Made by a program: the position numbers and the translations under genes | Assembly: GCF_900176395.1 (NCBI RefSeq) | Contig: NZ_FWXL01000001.1 | Location: 372,001-436,000 of the forward strand | DNA from: Novosphingobium sp. B1 | GTDB lineage: Bacteria > Pseudomonadota > Alphaproteobacteria > Sphingomonadales > Sphingomonadaceae | Length of the DNA: 64,000 nucleotides | Direction of reading: 5' to 3' | Shown: piece after piece, positions 46,092 to 54,147 of the stretch | Layout of the letters: the number at the start of each line of letters is the position of its first letter | How positions within the stretch are numbered: position 1 is the stretch's first letter | Notes under the pieces: generated by a model | What the model saw: only the letters and a program-made list of their open reading frames with translations | The model's database searches: none | Told to the model about the DNA's origin: nothing

Positions 46092-46117
46092 CCGCCAGCT
46101 TGATAAGCCACTGGCGG
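46092..46117. promoter_or_regulatory. Inverted repeat in leader of third TonB receptor
   Basis: CCGCCAG and CTGGCGG (46092-46098 with 46111-46117) form a 7-bp inverted repeat with 12-base spacing, about 60 bases upstream of the receptor start. It could be a leader hairpin or a regulator site, for example for the adjacent AraC protein. Confidence 0.35.
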
Positions 46118-46193
46118 AACTTGCTGCTTGCACTCACGCGCAAGTGGATCAGGACAACTGCGCAAAAGTCATGCTGCTCAGCATTCCGCTACG

Positions 46194-47135
46194 TCATCCT
46201 TGTCCGTTCCGACCAAGGCGCCAGTCCCGGGGCGCGACGCCAAACTGCTGGCGGAAGCACCGGGTGAAATAGGCACTGTCGTTGAAACCAAGCTCGAACG
46301 CGATCTCGGTGATGCTTGCGCTGGGTCGTGCCACCAGCCTGTCGGCAGCCCGGCGCAAGCGTTGTTCCAGGATGTAGGCGGTCGGCGTCGTCCCGATTGC
46401 GGCGAAGACGTTCTGCACGGTACGCACCGAAATGCTGCAGGCCTCGGCAATCGATGCAGTGCGAAGCGCAGGGTCCTCAAGGTTTGAAGAAACCATCTTG
46501 ACGATACGGCGCCGCATATCGGCTTCCGCAACCATGCACGAAGGACGCTGCGCCCCGCGCATTGCCATCGCGGCGAGATCGTAGAACACGGCGTTGACGC
46601 CGGATTCCCACTCGGGGTCTTCGGCCGCTTGCTCTCCTTGCTGCCATAATGAGAGTAGGAAGTCGTGGAAGACGCGGCCGCCCGGTGTTGCGCCGCACAT
46701 CCGCTGCATCAGGGCATCGTCAATGCCGGGGAAGCGCTCTGCCAAGGGGGCACGCGGAAACTCCACCACCAGCAGCTCATGGCCGGTGAGCTTGATGGAA
46801 TAGGGCGAATGCGGACTGGCCAGTACGAAGTCGCCCGGGTCCAGCGCACATTCTGCCTGCTTTTGCGAATGGGTGCTCGAGCCACGGCACTGCAGGTGCA
46901 GAATGAGCCGTTCCTCGTTCTGCGGGATCGGTGTCCTGCCTACCGCGGAATTGCTGGAATCCGTGCGGATCATGTCTAGTTCGCCAACCCGCCATGCAAG
47001 CATCCGGCCGGTGAAATCCTCGCCGGGTACGTTGACGAACGTGCCGGTGAAGGCGCGATCGGCTATCTCGTTCCAATATCGCGCCCGGTCGGCCGGGGCG
47101 ACATCGCCGGTGTGAAACTTGAGAAGTGCACTCAT
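46194..47135 (-). CDS. AraC-family transcriptional regulator
   Basis: A 313-aa regulator with an N-terminal AraC-binding-like domain (FeaR-type, residues about 5-190) and a C-terminal double helix-turn-helix. This is seen in SIAEACSISVRTVQNVF and ITEIAFELGFNDSAYFTRCFRQQFG. It is 17 bases downstream of the MFS gene, same strand, and its gene ends 162 bases before the TonB receptor. It is therefore the best candidate to activate that operon in response to an aromatic inducer. Confidence 0.88.
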   Translation of the reverse strand: MSALLKFHTGDVAPADRARYWNEIADRAFTGTFVNVPGEDFTGRMLAWRVGELDMIRTDSSNSAVGRTPIPQNEERLILHLQCRGSSTHSQKQAECALDPGDFVLASPHSPYSIKLTGHELLVVEFPRAPLAERFPGIDDALMQRMCGATPGGRVFHDFLLSLWQQGEQAAEDPEWESGVNAVFYDLAAMAMRGAQRPSCMVAEADMRRRIVKMVSSNLEDPALRTASIAEACSISVRTVQNVFAAIGTTPTAYILEQRLRRAADRLVARPSASITEIAFELGFNDSAYFTRCFRQQFGVAPRDWRLGRNGQG

Positions 47136-47152
47136 GGTTCTTCTCCAATGTC

Positions 47153-48418
47153 TCAGGCGATCGACGGGATCGCATTCTCAGAGCGCCGCGCCACGACACG
47201 CGGCGCGGATTCGATGAGGCCCAGTGTGAGGAAGCCGGCCAGAACCGTGCAGACCAGCATCAGCCATAGAGGCGCAGAAAGTCCGTAAATGTCGGCCAGC
47301 GTTCCGGCGAGGAAAGGGGAAAGGACACCGCCCAGCACTTCCCCTGTTCCCATGACAACGCCTGTCAGTGTGGCAGTGAGCCTGGGGTCGACCGATTCCG
47401 AAGGGATTGTCGCCATGAACATCGGGAACAGTCCATTGAGACCCCACCCGAAGAAGAAGATCGCAGCCAGGCCCCACGTCGATCCCTCATAGTAAAGCCC
47501 GCCGAGAGGAAGGATCACGCCCAGGAACGAGAAGAAGATCATCACGGGGCGGCGTCCGATTGCATCGGATATCGCCGGGACGACGAAGCTGCCGAGACCC
47601 GCCGAAATGCCCAAGGTTGCCATCAGCCACCCCATCGTCTCAGGGGCCAAGCCTCGGGCCTTGGTGAGATAGAGCGGCATGAAGGCCCAGCAGACGACAA
47701 GATAGGAAACCAGCAGGATCGAGATCAGGGCGCAAAGGATGACGTTGCGGTGCGCAAAGGCTTCGCGCAGGGTCACGCGTGGCGTGGCGTCATCGTGTGT
47801 CTCTGCCGGTGGTTCACGCAAGGTGAACCAGATGAGCGCAGCGGTGACGAGACCCGGGACGGCAGCGAGGTAAAAGCCGGTGCGCCAGCCTGCGGCAACC
47901 GCGACCGGCACGAGGAGGATCGGTGCAAGGCCTGATCCCAGCAGGTTCGAGCCAAGATTCTGCGCAACGCCCATGGCAAGGCCGCGACGCTCTGGGGAAA
48001 CCTCCGACACGATCATCGAATGGCTGACCGGCATCACTCCCCCCTCGGCCGCTCCCATCAAAAGGCGGGCGCCAAGCAGCATGAGAAACGACGATGCCGC
48101 GCCGGAAATGAAGGAGCAGAGGCAGAAGGCGACAGTCGCGACCACCACAACCGGCTTGCGTGAACCGAGCTTGTCGGAAATTCGCCCGACCAGGAGCCCG
48201 GAAAGCGCCCACGTCAGTGACAGGGCGGAACTGAACATGCCCACCTGCGTGTTGGTGAGCTGGAGGTCCGGCTGCACGAACGGCATGAGAAAATTCAGCG
48301 CGTTGCGATCAAAGAACAGGATGCCAAAGTTCAGGCTGAGCAATGCGGTCACCCAGATCTGGTAGCCGCTTCCCCTTTCCCGTCCGGTACCGTTGCCTGC
48401 CCGTGCCAACATCGCCAT
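47153..48418 (-). CDS. MFS transporter, ACS-type
   Basis: A 421-aa inner-membrane carrier with 12 predicted spans and the loop ISDKLGSRKPVVV after TM2, of the anion:cation symporter group that often moves aromatic acids or organic anions. Start at 48418 (MAML) or two codons later. Its own stop is 17 bases before araC, so the two probably form one transcript. It likely handles substrate or product of the catabolic island. Confidence 0.85.
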   Translation of the reverse strand: MAMLARAGNGTGRERGSGYQIWVTALLSLNFGILFFDRNALNFLMPFVQPDLQLTNTQVGMFSSALSLTWALSGLLVGRISDKLGSRKPVVVVATVAFCLCSFISGAASSFLMLLGARLLMGAAEGGVMPVSHSMIVSEVSPERRGLAMGVAQNLGSNLLGSGLAPILLVPVAVAAGWRTGFYLAAVPGLVTAALIWFTLREPPAETHDDATPRVTLREAFAHRNVILCALISILLVSYLVVCWAFMPLYLTKARGLAPETMGWLMATLGISAGLGSFVVPAISDAIGRRPVMIFFSFLGVILPLGGLYYEGSTWGLAAIFFFGWGLNGLFPMFMATIPSESVDPRLTATLTGVVMGTGEVLGGVLSPFLAGTLADIYGLSAPLWLMLVCTVLAGFLTLGLIESAPRVVARRSENAIPSIA

Positions 48419-48527
48419 CTCCCATACCCCGCGTCGATCCTGCGCCGACGTTTCCTGTCTTCTAGGTCGCTATTGCCTTTCCCTCTTGCATTTGCGCGCA
48501 GTCCGACCGGGACCAGCACGCACGGGT

Positions 48528-49073
48528 TCACATAAATGGACGGATGGGATCACTTCCGTCCCAGTCTAGAGAGGCTCGCCACATCGCCGTGAAATGGGTG
48601 TCCATGCCGGGCGTTGCCGGGATCAGTTCAATGAAGCCAGGTGCGGTCCGCGATCCGCTATCAAGATAGGCGACACTGCCTCCTGTCGGCACCGCAGCCT
48701 TGAACGCCAGTTCATGACCCCGGGCTAGGTAAGCAGGCAGTTCAGCCTCCACGTCCTCGCAAGCAATGCCGAAATGGTGGAAGCCGAAGCCACGCTGCTG
48801 AACGGTTTCCCGGTATACCGAAGGATTGTCGTCCAGAGGCTGGATCAATTCGACCTGCATGTGGCCGATAAAGCCCATTGCGATAGCAACATCGGCTGTC
48901 GATTGCGCACCGCGATAGGTTTGCTGGTCTCCAAGAAAATGATCGAGCAGAAAGAACGGGCCAGCACCGCAATCCTGCTGGAAGTGCGCGATCGAAGCGC
49001 GCACATCCTCGACCACGAACGCGGTCTGCATGACGCCACCAAAGGGCTGGCCAAAGCCTAGCATTCTCGCCAT
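48528..49073 (-). CDS. VOC-superfamily (glyoxalase-like) protein
   Basis: A 181-aa protein with two vicinal-oxygen-chelate modules. The first metal-binding pattern is in AFVVEDVRASIAHF; HMQVELIQP and GFHHFGIACEDV supply His/Glu ligands, as in methylmalonyl-CoA epimerase-like proteins (Glyoxalase_4). Epimerase, isomerase or ring-cleavage roles are all possible. The ATG at 49073 follows GGAGAGGA. It is downstream of an MDR gene in the iclR-MDR-VOC unit. Confidence 0.8.
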   Translation of the reverse strand: MARMLGFGQPFGGVMQTAFVVEDVRASIAHFQQDCGAGPFFLLDHFLGDQQTYRGAQSTADVAIAMGFIGHMQVELIQPLDDNPSVYRETVQQRGFGFHHFGIACEDVEAELPAYLARGHELAFKAAVPTGGSVAYLDSGSRTAPGFIELIPATPGMDTHFTAMWRASLDWDGSDPIRPFM

Positions 49074-49127
49074 TTGTGTCCTCTCCCCGCCCGCCGCCTC
49101 TTGTGGACAGCGACACGCCAAACAAGC

Positions 49128-50141
49128 TCAGAGCGTTATCGCGACTTTTCCGAACAGACCCGCTGATGACTGGTAAGCATAGGCATCCCGAGCGTTTTCC
49201 ATCTCGAATGTCCGGTCGACCACCGGCCTGATGCCATGGGTGTCGATGAACGCGTTCAGTCGCGCGGCCATGCCTTTCGATCCCACGAATATACCACGGA
49301 TCGAGGCTCCCTTGAACATCAGGCCGTGCGGGTTTGTATCCCCTTCCCGCGTGAGCACGCCGATCAGCGCAATTTCGCCGGCAAAGCCGACGGCGGCGAT
49401 GGACTGCTTCAAGGTTCCCGCGCCACCGACTTCGACCACCTTGTCGACGCCGCCGCCAGCAAGGCTTGCAGCTTGCGCACCCCACTCGGGCGTGGTGCGG
49501 TAGTTGATCAGATGGTCGGCGCCGAGCGCCCTTGCTCGTTCAAGCTTCTCATCCGATGATGACGTGGCAATAACCGTGGCTCCGGCTGCCTTAGCGATCT
49601 GCAACGCCAGCAGCGACACGCCACCTGTGCCAAGCACCAGCACGGTGTCGCCCGGCCTTACCGGGCGCGGCCCTTCCATGAGCGCGTTCCAGGCCGTAAC
49701 GCCTGCGCAGGGCAGGCAAGAGGCCTGAACGAAGTCGAGGCTGTCTGCCAGGCGGACGACACCATGTTCAGGCAGCACCACATAGTCCTGCAACATTCCA
49801 GGAGCGGGCGGCGCCCCGAGCGCGGCGCCCATCCCGGGGTTCGGCGGACCATCCATCCAGCCCTGAAAGAAGATGCCGGCAACACGATCGCCGACTTTCA
49901 ATGTTTCGACACCCTCGCCGACGGCGGCAACCTCGCCCGCGCCATCTGACAAGGGCACAGTATCGTGCTGCACCACGCCGCCCATGTAGAGGCCGAGCGG
50001 GATGATCTGATCACGGTAGTTCAGCGAACAGGCGTGAACACGCACGAGCACTTCGCCCGGCCCGGGTTTCGGCGTAGCAGTCTCGTCCAGTCGCAAATCA
50101 TCCAGCGACGTCGAGCCTGCGGTTATTACCCACTGGCGCAT
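49128..50141 (-). CDS. Quinone-oxidoreductase-like medium-chain dehydrogenase
   Basis: A 337-aa MDR that lacks the zinc-ligand cysteines of the enzyme at 38.8 kb; the N terminus reads HACSLNYRDQ as in NADPH:quinone oxidoreductase-like proteins. The cofactor motif GTGGVSLLALQ is clear. It probably reduces an enone or quinone. The ATG at 50141 follows GGGAGAAG. It is downstream of iclR (84-base gap containing a palindrome), upstream of the VOC gene. Confidence 0.85.
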   Translation of the reverse strand: MRQWVITAGSTSLDDLRLDETATPKPGPGEVLVRVHACSLNYRDQIIPLGLYMGGVVQHDTVPLSDGAGEVAAVGEGVETLKVGDRVAGIFFQGWMDGPPNPGMGAALGAPPAPGMLQDYVVLPEHGVVRLADSLDFVQASCLPCAGVTAWNALMEGPRPVRPGDTVLVLGTGGVSLLALQIAKAAGATVIATSSSDEKLERARALGADHLINYRTTPEWGAQAASLAGGGVDKVVEVGGAGTLKQSIAAVGFAGEIALIGVLTREGDTNPHGLMFKGASIRGIFVGSKGMAARLNAFIDTHGIRPVVDRTFEMENARDAYAYQSSAGLFGKVAITL

Positions 50142-50214
50142 CGGTTCTTCTCCCTGTCCGGGGAGCATCACCGATAATGCCGCACAAATTAATCAGTTGG
50201 ACAAACGGATTTCA

Positions 50215-50233
50215 CCTGTTGAAATTCAACAGG
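50215..50233. promoter_or_regulatory. 19-bp palindrome spanning the iclR stop
   Basis: CCTGTTGAA-A-TTCAACAGG is a perfect 9-bp inverted repeat around one base. It covers the iclR stop codon and lies 74 bases before the MDR start. No T-run follows, so a protein-binding site seems likelier than a terminator. Confidence 0.45.
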
Positions 50234-51026
50234 GGGAAGCCTGAAGTGCGGCAGCGATGGCGCGGGCGGTGGCCTTGAGCGCGTCCAGATGCCTCTGCAC
50301 TACCGTCTCGTCCGCACCTCTGCGCCCCGGCCAGGTAACGTTTATCGTCGCGATCGGCGTGCCTGCCACGATGATCGGCACGGCCATGGACCTGCGTCCA
50401 TCGCGCAAAACCAACTGCTTCGAGCGATCGGGCCATGGCAGCATCGGATCGCGCGTTGCATATCCGCGTTGCCGAACGAGCTGGAGCATCTGCCGCAATT
50501 CCGCCTCGCTACCTTCGCCGGGGTTGGCAGGACGCAAGCGATCGATGATGGAATCCCGTTCAGTATCGCCGCAGGCCGCCAGATAGGCGCGCCCCGTCGC
50601 CGTATGAATATAGGACAGCTTGACCCCAACCGGGCCGAGTGTGGCCGAGTCCAGCCGGAACAGCGGGCTGTTTGTCTCGATTATTTCCATGTGGTCGAGT
50701 CGCGGCGCGGCAAGGACCGAGGGCCATGCGACCTTGGTGGAAAGCGCCTTCATATGCGGCGAGGCAACTTCGGCAATGTGCGCCGCCGATGTGAACGATG
50801 CTCTCTCTATCCGGTCAACGTGCGGGAGATAGGCTCCGTCCGCCAGCCGTTGCCAGACCAGCCCCTTTTGTCCCAGCGTGACAAGCATTCTCAACAGCGT
50901 GGCCTTCGGCAAGCCGGTGGCCAGATGCAGTTCGTGCAGGCTTGCCGCCTTGCGCGTCTGAACCTCTATCAGCACATCCAGCCCACGCTCCAGCGCGCGC
51001 ACGGTCTTGACCCTGCGTTCCAGCAT
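50226..51026 (-). CDS. IclR-family transcriptional regulator
   Basis: A 266-aa regulator with N-terminal winged helix (about residues 8-65, LHELHLATGLPKATLLRML) and the C-terminal IclR effector domain with conserved AVPII...ATINVTWPG. It diverges from the UPF0261-carboxylase operon across a 116-base region that holds an inverted repeat (51049-51071), the expected operator. It probably controls the carboxylase operon and its own downstream MDR and VOC genes. Confidence 0.9.
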   Translation of the reverse strand: MLERRVKTVRALERGLDVLIEVQTRKAASLHELHLATGLPKATLLRMLVTLGQKGLVWQRLADGAYLPHVDRIERASFTSAAHIAEVASPHMKALSTKVAWPSVLAAPRLDHMEIIETNSPLFRLDSATLGPVGVKLSYIHTATGRAYLAACGDTERDSIIDRLRPANPGEGSEAELRQMLQLVRQRGYATRDPMLPWPDRSKQLVLRDGRRSMAVPIIVAGTPIATINVTWPGRRGADETVVQRHLDALKATARAIAAALQASPC

Positions 51027-51048
51027 CCCGTCCTGCTCCGGCAGATTC

Positions 51049-51071
51049 TGCGTTTCACCTTATGCAACGCA
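51049..51071. promoter_or_regulatory. Candidate IclR operator
   Basis: TGCGTT and AACGCA (51049-51054, 51066-51071) form a perfect 6-bp inverted repeat with 11-base spacing. It sits in the middle of the divergent promoter region between iclR and the UPF0261 gene. Spacing and position fit IclR-type sites, but no footprint supports it. Confidence 0.45.
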
Positions 51072-51142
51072 AAATCATCAAACCCCCGTGCAAAGTCAAC
51101 CGCACTGTCGCAGCAATAGGCGACGGAGAGGAAAACAAGACG

Positions 51143-52360
51143 ATGACCAAGCCGAGCGTTCTGTTCATCTGCACGCAGGATACCAAGGAGGAGGAAGCCC
51201 GCTTCACGCGAGCAGCGCTCGAGGCTGCGGGCGTCGAAGTGGTCCACCTCGATCCCAGCGTGCGCCGCACCATCGGGGGCGCCGAGATTTCACCGGAGAT
51301 GGTCGCGCAGGGCGCTGGCATGGCCATCGAGGACGTCCGCAAGCTTGGCCACGAAGGCAAGTGTCAGGACGCGATGATCCGCGGTGCCATCGTCGCAGCG
51401 CACGCCTGGGACAGCAAATCGCCGGTATCCGGCATCCTCGCGGTGGGCGGATCGATGGGGTCGGCATTGGCGGGCGCGCTGATGCAGAGCTTCCCCTATG
51501 GCCTGCCCAAGCTGATCGTCTCCACCATGGCCTCGGGTTTTACCAAACCCTACATGGGCGTGAAGGACATCGCGATGATGAACGCGGTCACCGATATCTC
51601 GGGCATCAACACGATCAGCCGCGATGTCTTCCGCAACGCTGCCAATGCCGTGGCCGGCATGGCCAAGGGTTATGACCGCGATAAGGGCCCGGAAAAGCCA
51701 CTTGTGCTGATCACAACCCTCGGCACCACCGAAACGAGCGTGAAAAGGATCCGGCAGGCGCTGGAAGCCGATGGCTGCGAGGTGATGGTGTTCCACTCAT
51801 CGGGCGCCGGCGGGCCGACACTGGATGGTCTGGCGACCGACAAGGACGTGGCGCTGGTGCTCGATCTCTCGCAGACAGAAATCCTCGATCACATCTTTGG
51901 TGGCCTTGCGGATTCCGGACCCGACCGAGGCAGGGCGGCATTGCGCAAGGGAATTCCGACAATCATTGCGCCGGGCAACGCCGACTTCATCATTGGCGGC
52001 CCGATCGACATTTCGCGTGAGCAGTTTCCCGGCCGCCGCTATCACGAGCATAACCCGCAACTCACCGCGGTGCGCACGGGCATCGAAGATCTCAGGAAAC
52101 TCGCCGATCACCTCGCCGCGAATGCGGGCGAGGCCAAGGGGCCGGTCAGGGTATTCACACCGCTCAAGGGTTTTTCCAGCCACGACAGTGCGACAGGTCA
52201 TTTGCAGGACCTCACGGTTCCGGGCCCCTTCGCGGCATATCTGACGCAGGTCATGCCTGAAAGCGTGCCGGTGACCGCCATCGATTCCCACTTCAATGAC
52301 GAAGCCTTTTCGAGCGCGGTGATCTCTGCCGCACGCGAGATGCTGGCCGCAAAGAATTGA
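51143..52360 (+). CDS. Tm-1-like/UPF0261 ATP-binding protein
   Basis: A 405-aa protein of the UPF0261 family, related to the N-terminal domain of the plant Tm-1 protein. It shows VLFICTQDTKEEEARF at the start, GILAVGGSMGSALAG, and LITTLGTTETSVKRI. The bacterial role of this family is not established; nucleotide binding is likely from the Tm-1 structures. The ATG at 51143 follows GGAGAGGA. It heads the operon with the carboxylase subunits, seven bases before the carrier gene, so a link to the carboxylation reaction is probable (inference). Confidence 0.85.
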   Translation: MTKPSVLFICTQDTKEEEARFTRAALEAAGVEVVHLDPSVRRTIGGAEISPEMVAQGAGMAIEDVRKLGHEGKCQDAMIRGAIVAAHAWDSKSPVSGILAVGGSMGSALAGALMQSFPYGLPKLIVSTMASGFTKPYMGVKDIAMMNAVTDISGINTISRDVFRNAANAVAGMAKGYDRDKGPEKPLVLITTLGTTETSVKRIRQALEADGCEVMVFHSSGAGGPTLDGLATDKDVALVLDLSQTEILDHIFGGLADSGPDRGRAALRKGIPTIIAPGNADFIIGGPIDISREQFPGRRYHEHNPQLTAVRTGIEDLRKLADHLAANAGEAKGPVRVFTPLKGFSSHDSATGHLQDLTVPGPFAAYLTQVMPESVPVTAIDSHFNDEAFSSAVISAAREMLAAKN

Positions 52361-52367
52361 ACTCGAG

Positions 52368-52811
52368 ATGACAGACGACCTGCCACTAACTCACGAAGAC
52401 ATTGCAGAGATCACTACGATCCTCGAAAATTCGGGATATCGCGAACTCGACCTTGCGACGCGCCGCTTCCGGTTACGCGTTGCAAAAGGCGATGTTCAGG
52501 GCGGTTCCACGCAGGAATGGCAATGGGCAGGTACCGCACCGGAAGTCGCTGGCGATGCCGAGTCCGCTGTGGTCGACCCCGAGGCAATCTGCTCACCCTT
52601 GCCCGGAACATTCTACCACGCTCCACAGCCTGGAGCGCCGCCCTATGTCCAGCCCGGCGATGCAGTGGGTCCAGAAACGGTCATCGGCATTGTCGAGACG
52701 ATGAAGCTGATGAACCCGGTCCATGCAGGCCGCAGCGGCACCATTGCGCAAGTGCTGGTGGCAGACGGAACGCTCGTGGCCAAGGGCGAGCCATTGGTGC
52801 GGCTGACCTGA
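52368..52811 (+). CDS. Biotin carboxyl carrier protein subunit
   Basis: A 147-aa biotinyl-domain protein. The biotinylation motif reads ETMKLMN with K113 the likely biotin-bearing lysine; a Pro/Gly-rich linker (residues 75-95) precedes the domain. The N-terminal half has an AccB-like helix-strand region. Clustered with biotin carboxylase and a pyruvate-carboxylase-like transferase, it is a dedicated carrier, not the housekeeping acetyl-CoA carboxylase one. Confidence 0.93.
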   Translation: MTDDLPLTHEDIAEITTILENSGYRELDLATRRFRLRVAKGDVQGGSTQEWQWAGTAPEVAGDAESAVVDPEAICSPLPGTFYHAPQPGAPPYVQPGDAVGPETVIGIVETMKLMNPVHAGRSGTIAQVLVADGTLVAKGEPLVRLT

Positions 52812-52812
52812 C

Positions 52813-54147
52813 ATGATCCGCAGACTGTTCATCGCCAACCGCGGGGAGATTGCACTCCGCGTGATTCGAACCGCAAGAGCCATGGGTATCGAAACCGTAC
52901 TCGGCGCGTCCGAAGCGGATGCGTCGTCGCTTCCGGCAACTTTCGCCGACCGGGTCGAGATCGTTGGCCCCGGTCCGTCGGCGCAAGGCTACCTGGCGAT
53001 CGAGCGAGTGATCGCTGCGGCCGTCCGCTCGGGGTGCGATGCGGTGCATCCCGGTTACGGCTTCCTTTCGGAGAATGCACAGTTTGCGCGCGCCGTGCTG
53101 GCTGCAGGCCTGCGCTTTGTCGGCCCGGACATAGCGACGCTTGAAGGCATGGGAGACAAATTGGCGGCGCGTGCCCTGGCGGTGGAGGCAGGATTGCCGG
53201 TATTGCCCGGCGGCGAAGCGGCCACGCGCGCCGACGTTCACGCCCGCGCCGCCCAGACCGGTTACCCGCTCCTGCTAAAGGCCGTGGCAGGCGGTGGCGG
53301 CAAGGGAATGCGCAGGGTCGATCGGCCCGAAGACCTCGATAACGCGCTCGATATGGCGCAAGCGGAAGCGCAGGCAGCCTTTGGCAATGCCGCCGTTTAT
53401 GTGGAGCGCTTTGTGGCGCGGGGCCGGCATGTCGAGGTGCAACTGCTTGGCGATGGCGCAGATGCCCTCCATCTTGGCACGCGCGACTGTTCGATCCAGC
53501 GGCGCTTCCAGAAACTGGTGGAGGAGGCACCCGCTCCGGCCATGCCGCTTGCGGCACGCGACGGGATCGAGCAGGCAGCAGTAAGGCTTGCCCGACACCT
53601 GAATTATCGCGGAGCCGGCACAGCCGAGTTTCTCGTCGATGCAACCGACTTCTCGTTCTATTTCCTGGAGCTGAATGCCCGCATCCAGGTCGAGCATCCG
53701 GTGACCGAGGCGATCACCGGGGTTGATCTGGTCGAACAGCAATTGCTGGTGGCGATGGGCAAGCCGCTGTCGTTGACGCAAGCCATGATCCGTCCCACGG
53801 GCCACGCGATCGAGGTTCGGATCAACGCTGAAGACCCCGATGCCGATTTCCGCCCCTCGCCAGGACGCGCAACACGCGCAGCTTGGCCTTCCGGTGAGGG
53901 TGTCCGCGTCGACACGCACATCGGCGTCGGCGGGGAAGTGCCACCCTTCTACGATTCCCTGATGGGCAAGCTGATCGTGCACGGTGCCACACGTCAGCAG
54001 GCAGTCGATCGCCTCGAAAAGGCATTGGGCGCGTTGCACATCGCTGGCCTGCCGACAACGGCTCCTCTCCATCGCCGCATCGTCGCCGATCCGCGCTTCG
54101 TCGCCGGCGGCGTCGACACCGGCTTCCTCGTGGGACTTGCCCTATGA
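52813..54147 (+). CDS. Biotin carboxylase subunit
   Basis: A 444-aa ATP-grasp enzyme that carboxylates biotin. Features are RRLFIANRGEIALRVIR at the start, the ATP loop GGGGKGMRRV, and the C-terminal-core motif LELNARIQVEHPVTE. It starts one base after the carrier stop and its stop overlaps the transferase start by four bases. All sequence marks of active biotin carboxylase are intact. It is presumably specific to this operon. Confidence 0.95.
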   Translation: MIRRLFIANRGEIALRVIRTARAMGIETVLGASEADASSLPATFADRVEIVGPGPSAQGYLAIERVIAAAVRSGCDAVHPGYGFLSENAQFARAVLAAGLRFVGPDIATLEGMGDKLAARALAVEAGLPVLPGGEAATRADVHARAAQTGYPLLLKAVAGGGGKGMRRVDRPEDLDNALDMAQAEAQAAFGNAAVYVERFVARGRHVEVQLLGDGADALHLGTRDCSIQRRFQKLVEEAPAPAMPLAARDGIEQAAVRLARHLNYRGAGTAEFLVDATDFSFYFLELNARIQVEHPVTEAITGVDLVEQQLLVAMGKPLSLTQAMIRPTGHAIEVRINAEDPDADFRPSPGRATRAAWPSGEGVRVDTHIGVGGEVPPFYDSLMGKLIVHGATRQQAVDRLEKALGALHIAGLPTTAPLHRRIVADPRFVAGGVDTGFLVGLAL

